Source: Rhizophlyctis rosea
Lineage: Eukaryota > Chytridiomycota > Chytridiomycetes > Rhizophlyctidales > Rhizophlyctidaceae
Assembly (NCBI GenBank): GCA_027596075.1
Contig: JADGJC010000008.1
Coordinates: forward strand, 69,170-133,169
Direction: 5' to 3'
DNA: 64,000 nucleotides
Shown: piece after piece, positions 11,787 through 27,205 of the stretch
Position numbering within the stretch: the first letter of the stretch is position 1
How the letters are laid out: every line of letters starts with the position of its first letter
Position numbers and translations under genes: made by a program
Notes under the pieces: generated by a model
What the model saw: the letters and a program-made list of their open reading frames with translations, nothing else
Databases searched by the model: none
What the model was told of the DNA's origin: nothing

Positions 11787-12474
11787 CTACGCCTTGGCGT
11801 ACGCGATGGTGCCACAGGCAACCCGCTTTCCTGCATGCCCAGTAGTTTTGCTGTCCGGGAAGTCCCCCAACCCCAAGTCATCGGGATCCGCGTGAACGAC
11901 GATGGTACGGCCGACGACTCCGTAAGGACCGTGGAGATGAGTACGACTGTCGGTGATGGTAGCGTCCACCTTGCCGTCAGCTGAGGCGTCAACATTGCCG
12001 AGATCGCCGAGATGACGGATCGGGGCATCGGGAGCGCCGTGGGTTTGATTGAATGGGTTGAGATGTGCCCCAGCCGTAGTACAGTTCCATCCGGGACCGA
12101 CGCCGAACTCATGAACTACAGGGAATCGCATGTGAGCATAACTTTCAGCGTGCAGACCAAAGTGCATCCTGCATTGATTACATACCATGGAAACCATGCT
12201 TTCCGGGCGTAAGTCCTTCGATGTTGATTTGGTAGTAGGTTGGGGCATCCGGGGAGTCTTGCTTGAGGGTAACGACTCCCTTCACATCGCCAGTCCATGC
12301 ACCGTCCTTTTGCAGGATGACAGTTGCGGCAATTGGGAAGGTCTGCTTTGGAGGCTCCGTGTACGAATTGTATGGGCCGTTGTTCTCTTGCAAGGCGGCG
12401 AGCCTACCGAATTTGGTGGCGGAGACGGATTGGACGAGGGACCAGGCGACGAGGAATGCGGAGGTCCACTTCAT
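11787..12474 (-). CDS. Secreted Cu/Zn superoxide dismutase
   Basis: Two exons on the minus strand, 12474–12186 and 12115–11787, with one phase-1 intron; 205 aa. The intron splits the His-Val-His metal motif. Residues 1–19 (MKWTSAFLVAWSLVQSVSA) form a signal peptide. The fold continues from about residue 45 through the SOD barrel. Every canonical ligand is present: Cu ligands H96, H98 and the H of VVHADPDD; bridging H114; Zn ligands H122, H131 and D134. C108 and the Cys of KRVACGT make the intrasubunit disulphide. The enzyme dismutates superoxide to oxygen and peroxide. The signal peptide places it in the secretory pathway, wall or medium rather than the cytosol, as for extracellular SODs of many fungi. 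A TATA element lies 127 bases upstream. Confidence 0.95.
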
Positions 12475-12600
12475 GGTTGGGAGTTTTTTTCGAAGGTAGG
12501 GGTTGAAGTTTGGAGTCAGAGGGTCTGTAGGGGTCGGACGCGTTATTGGAGGGGTGATAAAAAGTCGTTGAGTGAGTGAGTTGAGACAACTAACGGCAGC

Positions 12601-12609
12601 CTTTATATA
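12601..12609 (-). promoter_or_regulatory. TATA box of the Cu/Zn SOD gene
   Basis: On the minus strand this reads TATATAAAG, 127 bases before the SOD start codon. A strong TATA is typical of regulated, highly expressed fungal genes. The transcription start was not determined. Confidence 0.55.
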
Positions 12610-13230
12610 ATGAATCCAAAATAAGATGTCGCGGGAATGAGAGTACGCGGGTTTCATACATACCTTGTATACGCTCCTCGGATATTGCTTCTTGTATCGA
12701 AAATGGCACGAAAGTGTGGGGAAGGGAAGTAAGGGAGTGGTAATGAAATGATACCCACACCCACACCCATGAATCGTTTGAAGGGACTTTGTGGTCAACA
12801 ATTTTCATTGCGGATGTTGACAGTGCGACACGCGTTGATCCGAATACCAAAAATGGAAGGGGCGCAGCACTGCCCGCAGCACTTCGTGTCACAAACTGTG
12901 ATCCCACTCGGAGCTCATTTCATGATGTCCATTTGTGGTTATAGTCGCGCATTGCCGTTTTGGGTTTAATGATGGTGGCTGGCATGCCATCGACTGGTCC
13001 CACATAAAGACGACTGCCGTTTTTTCAAAGTTTGAATTTCCCACGCTCTTCTCATCTGTGTAATTTTCATCAAGTTTTCGCAAACACCACCCGATTTTGT
13101 CCTACTCTTCTCAACGAACGATAATAGCCCAATACTGTTATATTGTCGACTGTAGTTATGAGTGGCGAGGGGCACAGCTCCCCTCCAGAGGCGAGGTTTG
13201 TTTACCAATCGGTTTATCGTGGTTTGTGAT
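12610..13230. other. Divergent intergenic region, SOD / SLIP-GC-like
   Basis: About 620 bases between the SOD promoter and the start codon of the divergent GTPase gene. Only short ORFs with no coding character are seen; presumably it holds both promoters. Confidence 0.55.
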
Positions 13231-16200
13231 ATGATCGCTCACGTTTCGGATCCAGAGAACCAATTCACCGGCATCAACCTGTTTTCATTTACTCAAGTGA
13301 GTGGCTGTTTCTAGGTTTTATGGTCACCCGGTGCGCTTCGTAAACGTCTGCCTGCCCTACAGTCTGAACATCAAATGTGGGCTTCGAATGGGGAGTTTCC
13401 ACTGCTCCTTCACGTCAAGTATGTCTGAAAGAGCTCCCTCTATGCGCCAATGTCCACTCTAATGGTTGAGAATCCTTTAGGCAACGAAAGCGGAGCATAT
13501 CGTCGCTTCAGCCACGGATGCACAAGCGGAGGCCATTGACTCGTCAATAGTTGGGATGTTCAGTCAAGAAAACAGCGTACATGCGGTGGAGAGCAGCACC
13601 ATTCCGCAGCATCATACGCTAGACCCACGCTCTTATGAAGAGGTGATGATTTCGTCGGAAGGTCACACCCATGTATCAGATAGTGTGGACGGGGATAATG
13701 ACCGTGAGAAAAGCAATGCATGGTACCTGGAAGATGTATGTATTGCATTCGGTTCATGATTGGATTAGTCTGCTGATCGACTTAGTCCGAGGTCGAATAT
13801 GAGGAGTGCCCTCCTTCTCCCTCATTGGAGTTTGACGATGCTGGATGTCCTCCTTCTCCCATATTGGGAAGCGATTTTGATGATACCGAATCTATCATTT
13901 TGGTGAGGCGAGAGGTCCATGAGATGGTCATTTAGATGAATTTTGACACAGTGAATCAAGAATGACGCGGAAATGGAGGAGGATCTCCCAGAACAACATT
14001 CCCCAAGTCTAAGTGCTTCATTTGGACCGGAAGATGTGAGTGTCGCGACAGAGTAGGCACAATCAAAAGGATGGATGATTTATACTGAATCATGCGCTCC
14101 GGCAGATGGATGTTGAAGACGACAGACTTTCCGAGATCTCCGCGGCCGAGTCGCTTGATCTTGCAGAATCTGTGGATCTTTCTGGAGATATCTCCAACCC
14201 CAATGTCAGTTGAAAGCCTCTTTATATATTCCAATGAGTTGTTCATAACCTACTCCTTCAGGATGTGGAAATCACCGTTGCTGAGGGACCCCGATTGGAG
14301 GACGAAGATCCGAAGATACCTGATCTCGTCCATTCTCGGTCATCCACCGTGACAGATGTATCGGAAGCAAAGGAAGCTGTCGATGTTCCTCTTTCGAAAA
14401 ACAGCCTGGAACAATCATTGACGGAGGATGTCCATCATAACGATCCCACCAAGACGAATGAGTTGCAATCCGACGGGCCCCCAGATGATGATGCAGATAT
14501 GAGGCAGTTGCCTTCCATCACTGGTGGAGAGACACCGATGCTCGACGTTGCTGCCTCCCTCTACGTGATTGAGCCAGAGCAAGATGGGCAGGGCGAACAG
14601 AACCAGGACGATGAAGGGAACGAGGACGACGAGGAGGATGACCTGCAACCCGAACAATCAAGCGAGGATACAGGATCAGATGAGGCTAAACTGGCCGAGC
14701 GTATCGATGTTGCCGTCAGCGCTGGTCGCGATGCGCTACAAACCCTGAAATCAATCCTGCAAAAAGTTGATTTTGGTGGATTGGAAACACGAAAAGGGAT
14801 CTGGGCGGATAGAATGCGGGAACTTGAAACGGCATTGACATCAACCAAAACTGTCATTGCTGTTGTGGGCAACACGGGTGGTGGGAAGTCTAGTGTCATC
14901 AATGCGCTTTTGGACCATAAGAATTTGGTTCCAACGGTAGGTAGATGCAAATTTTCTCCCACCAAATTGATGACCATGATCTGATTGGGGCACAGAACGG
15001 TATGCGTGCGTGCACTTCCGTCGTGACAGAAATATCATACAACAAGGACAACGAGAAATATGAAGCAGACATTGAGTTTCTGAGCGAAGCCGAATGGCGT
15101 GCAGAGTTAGAGGTTCTCCTCAAGGACATCCCGAAGATCACGTCTGACATGAGTGCAGATCAGAAGGTTTCGTTGGCCAAAATCAAAGCTGTTTACAGCG
15201 GGCAAGTTCAATTTTTGGTGAACGACGCTTAATGCAAAAGGTAACCTGCCACTTACAGGTTAAGCACTCCAGATATTCTGGACTGCTCAGTGGATGATCT
15301 GTTGAAGACCGCACCGTGCCCCGACCTTCTTGGAACGACGGAAACAGTCGTCAAGGGAAACAGTCGCGCATTCATTTCAGAAATCACGAAATTCGTCGAC
15401 TCAAAAGACAAAGTCGGAAAAGAGGGGAAGAAAAACATGCAGCAGATGAGCACTCCCCAATACTGGCCGTTGATTCGTCGTGTGCGCATCAGGGTCAGAG
15501 CAGAAGCTTTGCGCTCAGGTATGTGAACATGCGGAGGAGCAAACCCTGTACCGTATGACCAACTCTTTTTGTGCCAAGGGGCCATTATTGTCGATCTTCC
15601 TGGAGTCCAAGATTCCAATGCGGCGCGTGCCAGCATCGCTAAGCGGCACATGCAGAAGTGCGACGCTGTGTGGGTGCTCGCTCCAATAAATCGGGCAGTG
15701 GATGACAAAAGTGCGAGGGACCTCCTTGGGGAAACATTCAGAAGGCAGCTGCTCATGGATGGCGGATACAGCAACGTCACCTTCATATGCTCGAAGACGG
15801 ATGTTGGTACCTTTTTCTGTCTACACATCAAATTCATATTGACCGTCACATTTAGGACATCTTGCCTTCGGAAACTGCTGAGGAGCTTGACTATTTGCAG
15901 GAGCCTCTACATAAGACTGACATGCAATTCGACGATCTTCGAGAGCAACTGGACCCTGTGGAACTCCGAATTGAAGAATTGCGCAGCGATATGCAAGACG
16001 TCCGCCGGGAAGAGGCGGCGGCTCAACGGGAGGCTACCCTTTGGTGGGAGCGATCGAGGCCGAAGGCTTTCCTTAGTTCAGCAGGGAAAAGAAAAGCCGA
16101 CAAGGAAAACGACGGGGGCCGGAAGAAACGCAAAAGTGGCGATGGTGGGGCGACATGCATGGATGGCGGTGATGCAGATGGCGAGGAGGACATGGAAAAG

Positions 16201-18068
16201 TCGGAGATATTGGAGATGTTGATGCAGAAGCATCAAGTGGTTGAAGCTGTATCGCGCAAAAAGACGGACATTCAGACAGAAATGGACAACTTCAGGGTGA
16301 TTGTTTGAATATCATTGCATCGGTTGCACGGAGCGTTCCACTGACCCTGGATATCTGTACAGAACCAACGATTGCTGATTGAGGACGAGCTGGCGAAGCT
16401 AGAAAAGCAAAAGCAGCGTATTTGTGCGCTTGCGAGAAACGACTATTCTAAGGAGCGCATTCAGAGTGATTTCGTTGAAGGCTTGAAGGAGCTTGATGAC
16501 GCGGTAAGTCCTACCGCAATTTGGTCTGCATATGCTCGTTCTGGACAGCTGATCAAATTGCAGATTGCGCAAGAGGAGGACCCCGAAAACTGGGACCCGA
16601 GCATTCCACGCCGGTAAGTATATACGGTCGCAATGTATGACGGACTGGACATAAAGTTGAATTCGCAGAAACTATGACGACATTCCTTTACGGGTCTTCA
16701 CCGTTTCCTCGCGTGACTATATGAAGAGCAAGAAGCTTCTGAAAGATGGTCCCCCAACTACTTTCGACAACTCTCGCGAAACCGAAATACCGGCTTTACA
16801 GGCGCACACTCATCACTTGACAATTGCGAGGTTTCTGCAAGGGGTGAAGCAGTTCATCGAGAGCGTTCGGCAGTATTTGGAAGACGACGGAACCCTTGAC
16901 GCAGCGGAACAACAAGCCAGCATGGAAGGGTTTCATAATTGCTTGAAAACATTCTCATCGGTGCGTGTCAGAAAAGGTGATGTAGACGGTTTTTAATATA
17001 CGATAAACATTCCTCATGTAGAGTCTCGAAAGTTTGTGCGCTGATGAGACGGATGCGTTTCAACGCTCCCTCGAACAACACGTCATCACGAGCCTAGAAG
17101 GCGGAGCCCGCGACGCAGCAGACAAAGCCCCTCCCACTTCCGAGCGGTGGGTTTCCAAGCCGAACAAGCTAAAGCCTGAAGAAGGAGGTTACGCATGGAA
17201 TACCTCCAAAGCTGTTTGCAAATACGGTGGCGAGTTCAACGGAATCGATTTCAATAGCGATCTCACTCGACCAATGCAAGCTGCCATTACTGGCCAGTAG
17301 ATTCGCATTTGCTTTGAACATGATGTTTCTAGACGACTGACATTCTGAACAGATGGGACAAGACTTTTGCCACCGACAGGAACTCATTTCTCTTGCAAGT
17401 ATTGAACGACTTCAAAGGGCTGGTCGATGGAGCTCTGAAGGGATTTTTCGCTGAAGTAAATGAACAATTGTCGAGTGTCGGCGATCGCGTCACCAAGGTT
17501 TCGCAACGGGTGAAGGGTCATGTGGGGGCGGACTTGACTCCAGCTTTGGAGGATGTTTTGGTAAGGATTTGCGAGAGCCAAAAGTGAGTTGCAGGAGTTG
17601 AACGGCAGAGGCTTAAATTCAGTTTCACAGGGAAATATCTCGTCTGATGTCACCGGCAGTCCAAAAGGAAATGAAACCCGCCTATGACGTTTGTGCCGCA
17701 ACATCAGGTATGGTCGCCTTAATATTTAGCGATATTTGATTTGTCAATAACCCTTACAAACAGGCACTGGAACATGGGCTAAAATGAAGCAACACATGAA
17801 CGATCATATTACAAGGCAGAAGGACCGGATGTTTCACCTTGCCGCCCGCGCTGTCATCAGGAGGTTGGAAGGACTTTTGGATTCGTTGAAGGAAGAGTTT
17901 TGCAAATTGGCTGCGAAGATCTTGAAGGACGTTGAAGAAGCTTACTCGTTTATTTGGGAAGATGATGGGCAAGCGAAACGAGCGAACTTGGAGTTGCGAC
18001 AGATGGTGCTGGTTAAGGTGTTCGAAATTGAAGAGGAGATAGTTGCGTTGATGGAAGACTTGCCTTGA
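13231..18068 (+). CDS. SLIP-GC-like large GTPase (dynamin superfamily)
   Basis: Eighteen exons that join in frame to 1279 aa: 13231–13296, 13363–13413, 13481–13735, 13786–13902, 13961–14035, 14106–14204, 14262–14936, 14996–15201, 15259–15518, 15579–15802, 15856–16296, 16363–16503, 16564–16613, 16669–16960, 17022–17296, 17353–17583, 17631–17707, 17764–18068. Residues 1–400 are acidic and disordered. The P-loop GNTGGGKS is at 424–431. Then come the switch-I threonine within RACTSVV, the G3 motif VDLPGV, and CSKTD as the base-recognising G4. A basic helical stalk of about 600 residues follows. Animal SLIP-GC (NUGGC) is a nuclear GTPase of germinal-centre B cells; the fungal relatives are uncharacterised. 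A lysine-rich stretch (GKRKADKEN…GRKKRK) could be a nuclear signal. The junction 15202–15258 needs a GC–AG intron. The intron 16504–16563 is stop-free, so a 1299-aa form is possible. Confidence 0.85.
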
Positions 18069-18594
18069 TGCACTGTTCGGCGCTCCAAATAGCATAGATT
18101 ATGGCGGAAGATTTGTAATATACTGAATACCCATGCAAATATATCCAAATATTTACTTGACTTTACAAGGCTTGGAGCACCTTCATTGCAAATAGGTAGT
18201 GCACAATGATACCCATATCCACGCGTCCGGATATATGCGGACCAGAAGTCTCCACATCTACCTGGTAAACTATCAAACTGCTTCCGTACCTATATGAGTC
18301 ACATTGTCCATGTAAAGTTTCCCGGTTGTGGCGCTAAATCGGTCATGGCTGCAGAATTGTACTCCGCTGTGTGCTGCCCGACGGTGGATACCAGACTTGG
18401 GCTGCCAGTAGGACCCTGAATGGCTTGTGCGAAAGGGAGGCGGCACCGTGGCTTGATGCGGCTGCCATGCCACATTGCATCGCAACCTTGACACGAACCA
18501 GAAACCCTTCTCATCGGCCTGTCACCTTCCTCACCTTCCTCCACCTCCCCGACTTACTACTTATTGCAAAAATTAGAAGCAGATAGTGGGCAAC
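18069..18594. other. Intergenic stretch before membrane protein gene
   Basis: About 525 bases, same-direction neighbours. The last 100 bases are pyrimidine-rich (TTCCTCACCTTCCTCC), as in fungal core promoters. No gene is seen. Confidence 0.55.
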
Positions 18595-19965
18595 ATGGCT
18601 TGGAGTGAACTGATTATGTGGCTGGTCGTGCCGTGGGCAATAGGCCAAGTCCGAAAATACTTTAGCAAGAAGGAGAAATTACGACCTCCTAAGCCACGGT
18701 CATCTTGGGATGTTTATTCCACCTACTTCCTCCTGATCATCGCCCTCACCCAGCTATGGCTCTGTCTCCGTCCGCTCCCAAATTTCCTAGCAGAGCTAGG
18801 AGCAGGTCCCAATACTCCATCCTTCCAACTACGTAACTCATTCCGCGACTACATGACTCAGCGTTACCCGGACTGGACGGAAGGCTCTTCGTCCGAGTCA
18901 CTCACCGCGAACCCCGAAGTCCAGTCACTTGAGGAAACCTACAACCTTCTTCGTAACACGGAAATGCGCCAAGTCTATCTTCGCTACGGCCATAAAGCTT
19001 TCACCGCTTGCTCCTGGTGCACTGAAAAAGAAGACTATGCCATATATTCCGTTCCGTCCATAGCCCTTTCCTACGCCGGCCTATCAGCAGCACTTGGCGT
19101 CGCATCCTCATCCCCGCGTAAATCCCACTGGAGACAATACGCCGTCATAGGGGTCATTCTCATGGGTGTGGTGGACGCGTTTGCTATTTACCTAGATGCC
19201 AACACGAACTTCACCTCTCCCACCGGATTGGCTAAATCACGTTACAACGACGCCTACCGGATTCGCCATGGGTTGTTTGCGATCTTGTGTTTGGTTGGCG
19301 CGGCTTGGGAGAATGGGGAGTGGTCGGAGGGGGAGATTTTGAACGAGATGGGGATGAAGAATCGGGCTATGGTGCATCGTGGGCAGGCGTTGAGGTTGGC
19401 GAGGGCGGCTACGTTGATGGATAGTGGGCTGAGGAAAAAGTTTTTGGAGTTTTATAAGGAGCAGGAGGCTGGGAGGGAGGCTATGTATGAGGATGCGGAG
19501 TTTAAGGTGAGCAACTTCCCTCAATTCACCATGTGTAATGGATGATCATATACAAATCGGTCCTGATCCCGTCTTGCTTTAATTTAACAGGAGATCCGCC
19601 AACAGTCCATGAAACGCTTCGACATTGATGCCCTTGTGCAGAACGTCAGAGAAATGACCGGCGGCATTATGAATACAGCGGTACAAGAAGGTGCATTGAA
19701 GGGTGTGGAGTTGCCTCCACCGGATTTGGAGGATACTGGATCATCAGCAAGCGAGGGAGCGGATTTGGCGGAAGGAATGAATGCTGGAGCGGATACAGGG
19801 GCGTCTTTTACATCGGCTGGTGGGAGGAGGAGGGGAAGTGTACAGGTTACAACCGCAGGCGCACAAGGTCAACAAGCTAATGGAACGGGAGCTGGGCCGG
19901 ATATTTCTTGGGTGGATGTAGGGAGCCCCAACAAGAAAAAGTTGAGGCCGCGGAAGGGAAAGTAG
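18595..19965 (+). CDS. Conserved-looking multi-pass membrane protein, function unknown
   Basis: Two exons, 18595–19506 and 19591–19965, phase 0, 428 aa. The start is the ATG at 18595, giving an N-terminal hydrophobic helix (SELIMWLVVPWAIG). Further hydrophobic segments lie at about residues 42–60 (YSTYFLLIIALTQLWLCL), 182–202 (AVIGVILMGVVDAFAIYL) and 220–235 (HGLFAILCLVGAAW). The short loop after the second segment and the cytosol-like C-terminal half contain an alpha-helical region (VHRGQALRLARAATLMDSG). The last ~90 residues are Gly/Ala/Thr-rich and end in a basic tail (KKKLRPRKGK). I do not recognise the family. ER or mitochondrial location is possible, but nothing decides it. Confidence 0.75.
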
Positions 19966-21272
19966 ATAGTCTTTGATTGTTCAGTAATGATACCCATGAT
20001 GGGCAATCTGCCTATCACTCGCGTGCTTGCGCAAGATATGGGAGGGGGGGATGAATGATGTGCCACAAGATACATCTTACCGGGGGCGCCAATGCAGTCG
20101 GCATGACACGTGCCGCACCTCTTACACATGTACAGTTTTAAAGAGGAAGGTAATGGACAGGCTGATGTTACTTCTGAAAAGGCAAGGACCAGATGTTCAT
20201 TAGGGCAGTGTTCAATGGACGTAGGTACTTCCCAGTATCCACCCGTCCTGGGCGAATTCGCCATTTCGCAACCTTCGAAGAGCTCATTGCAGCAGTCCCG
20301 GCTATGTGAAAGACCGGCATCGAAGTAAGAGTATCGCTGACGGGGCGCATTTCTGTAGATATGCTTCCCAGAGCGCATTTCTTGGTTCCGGAATGCTAGT
20401 GCGTACTCCTCAGGTTGAGGGGTGAATCCACTGCCAGAGATTCAAGTGATCTGTGGCAGGGTTTGTGCAAACTCTTTGCAACTGCTTTGCGCAAGTCTTT
20501 CATCTTGGGTTGCTTTGGTCACCACGCACATTTCCGTTCCAAAATTTCCATGTACGCAGTATATTCACTTGATTGACGAAATACATATACATCAACATAC
20601 TAAACACAGACGCTCCCCTCTGCCTCTGTCCTTCACCCAAGGACAGTTCCTGACTTGGGACAGGCACATGCCGAATGTAAGCATATGGTGGCATTAGAGC
20701 GCACAACTTGAGTGGACAAAAGCCCACATTTCTGGTTTCGCGGACTCGCCCCAAACCCCACACACCTGATACACGTTAACGACAATTCCATGGAGAAACC
20801 CCTCGCCATTACGCTGGGTCCTAAGGTATTAATCCAGGAGAGCCCCCGGAGGTATGTCAACGTCTTTGGCATGGACGAATGGTACAAAGCCGCCACTACC
20901 TCCAAAGCACGAGTTGTGAACTGGAGAGGATCAAGATGTGTGGGTGCGTTGTCCCTTATATAGGCCTAGAGTTTTGGATTGGTAAAGTGAGCGATGATGC
21001 TAGTGATTGTCAATTGATGACCCAAACGATCAGCGCGAAATGAAGCCCGGAGGTCATAAGCCCCAAGTGGGCCAGATCTCCTGACCCTGGCTTTTGACTT
21101 TCCTTGGCCAGGTGGCACCAATGACGTGACTGACCATGGGAATCCAAGGCACCCAGACCTTTTTCCCTTCCCACGCTCTCTTGTTGAAAAGCATTTCATC
21201 TCGTTCCTCATCTAAACTATTCTAATATCATATCGCCACTGACGGTCTCCCTCATCATTGACAATAACAAAA
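19966..21272. other. 1.3-kb intergenic region
   Basis: The region is mostly non-coding by inspection. One minus-strand stretch at 20040–20378 is Cys-rich with a good splice donor (see its own entry). The rest holds only short ORFs. A TATATA-like motif lies near 20956, but it is 300 bases from the protease start. Confidence 0.5.
20068..20378 (-). CDS. Possible Cys-rich exon, uncertain
   Basis: A minus-strand frame open through this interval reads SIEHCPNEHLVLAF … LYMCKRCGTCHADCIGAP and ends at a consensus donor (GTAAGA at 20069). The CxxxH plus CxxCxxCxxxC spacing resembles zinc-binding C1/DC1-like fragments. No convincing start and no good downstream exon were found, since continuing runs antisense into the 3' end of the neighbouring gene. 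It may be chance, a relic or one exon of an unrecognised gene. Confidence 0.2.
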
Positions 21273-23101
<1,829 letters not shown>

Positions 23102-23453
23102 ATTTTTGTCTTGTATATCAGTTTCTCATGCTTTCAATGGCTGTTTCGTTTTTGAGTATGTTTCATACAATTGAATATAATGAATTTACTTCTTATCAAA
23201 TTCGCAATAGACATGATGGCAGTGCATTATTGGCAGACGAAAACGCGTGCACGCGTCCAGGGGTCCAAAGTGAATTGAAGTGACTCACTATGTGTCACGC
23301 GTACTACACACGTCATCCCTTCCAAATTTCTCACCCCATCCGCTCCCCTCCACTTCTCCTGCCCCAGCCAAAGTCAAACCTATACATTTCTTTTCCAAAC
23401 CTCTAAACAATAGTGCACTCCACAACTAAGCAACATCTTTCGCCCACATCAAA
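23102..23453. other. Intergenic stretch
   Basis: 352 bases between same-strand genes. The last ~120 bases before 23454 are C-rich (CCATCCGCTCCCCTCC), a probable promoter. Nothing else is seen. Confidence 0.55.
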
Positions 23454-24095
23454 ATGTCCTCCTCCTCACGCACCACCCGAGCCTGTGCCGTCGTTTTTCG
23501 TTCCGCTCGCCCTACCCGCCTCCACCGAACCATATTCCCCTCAATACTAAATGACGTCAACCGCCAAATACATACCACTCCTCCCACACGAGCGCAACAC
23601 TATACCAGTAACAACGCAGATATGAAACGAGTTTTAGAAGAGCTGAGCAAAAACCCGCAAGCCCGACAAGTGTTCGAAGCAATTCAAAAGGACCCGACAC
23701 TACTACTGAAAGTGCAGGAGTTGGGGTTGCTATTGCAGCGTAAGGGGTATATAGATCCTAGTAGACCAGCTAAGCAGCCAGGTATGTCTTTTCGTCATGA
23801 GGGCCTGCCATATCACTTTCAGATGTTATGTCGTCCACTAAGTTTCGTTTCGATCCCAACAGGCATTACAGCCATGGCTCGCATGTTCGCCGACTCGGAG
23901 GTGCGGAACCTGATGATGGAGATTGGACAGCTATTGCAGAAGGCCGGGATAGATATGCGATCGGATGGAGCGAGCATGGCGCAGGTGTTTGGGCTATTGG
24001 GTTCTGGGGCAGCTCCTCCTGCACGGACGGAGCCGCCAGAACCTACGCACCGGGGAGTAATGGAGAAGCTGAAAAACACTTTTAAAAAACGTTGA
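23454..24095 (+). CDS. Small mitochondrial protein with STI1-like helices
   Basis: Two exons, 23454–23781 and 23863–24095, give 186 aa. The intron is 81 bases with GTATGT…CAACAG and has no in-frame stop, so the unspliced frame reads as 213 aa. The spliced form is preferred for the strong sites. The N-terminus is rich in Ser, Arg and Thr and lacks acids (SSSSRTTRACAVVFRSARPT), like a mitochondrial presequence. Two helical segments, MKRVLEELSKNPQARQVFEA and FADSEVRNLMMEIGQLLQKA, resemble the NPxx/DPxx spacing of STI1-like domains that bind hydrophobic clients. The C-terminus is a proline-rich linker and a basic helix (GVMEKLKNTFKKR). No enzyme motif is visible; a co-chaperone or assembly role would be speculation. 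Confidence 0.75.
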   Translation: MSSSSRTTRACAVVFRSARPTRLHRTIFPSILNDVNRQIHTTPPTRAQHYTSNNADMKRVLEELSKNPQARQVFEAIQKDPTLLLKVQELGLLLQRKGYIDPSRPAKQPGMSFRHEGLPYHFQMLCRPLSFVSIPTGITAMARMFADSEVRNLMMEIGQLLQKAGIDMRSDGASMAQVFGLLGSGAAPPARTEPPEPTHRGVMEKLKNTFKKR

Positions 24096-24689
24096 TTTCC
24101 TTTCTCATTATGTGTTAAAACAATTGTAATGAGTTGTGGCGGTGCTGATTGATATCGGTGTCATTGGTTGGGCATGAGCAGTGTTGGATTGGATCAAATA
24201 TGTGCTTTGAAAAGACTTTGTACATGTCCAACAACGGAACGCCCACAGCTAGGACTGAAACTTCACAGAATGAGCTCCCATTGGGTCGCGCATGGGATGA
24301 CCAGCCACTGCGGGAAATAATCATCCGCTAGCGATGAAGTTGGCCTGCAGATTATTCTGCATCTTCAACGCTCGTGGTGTCCCAGCTCCTGCGCATGCAA
24401 CGTCAGTGATGAAGGAGTTCGCCATAAGTCTGCAAAGGGAAGGAACTTCCAGGAAGGCAGTTCGATGGCAGGAAAGCACATAATGGCTAGGCACAAGGAT
24501 GCAATCTCCACTAATGACGACAGCTCCAGCAAATAAAAGACGTATGGTATAACTTGTATGTATTTTTCCAGCAAGTTAGGTAAGCAGCTCCTTTGACCAG
24601 CAAAGGGCCGCATTTTCCAGCTCTACATACGTTTATTCACAGTCCAAGACTAATCCGGAATCACCCATCCGACCCACCACTTGCACCAT
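24096..24689. other. Convergent 3' intergenic region
   Basis: About 590 bases between the convergent STI1-like and xylanase genes. No gene is supported. Confidence 0.55.

Positions 24690-27205
<2,516 letters not shown>

Noticed and set aside
16504..16563. Treating these 60 bases as plain exon
   Set aside because: Strong GTAAGT donor and CAG acceptor suggest an intron; kept as alternative in the findings.
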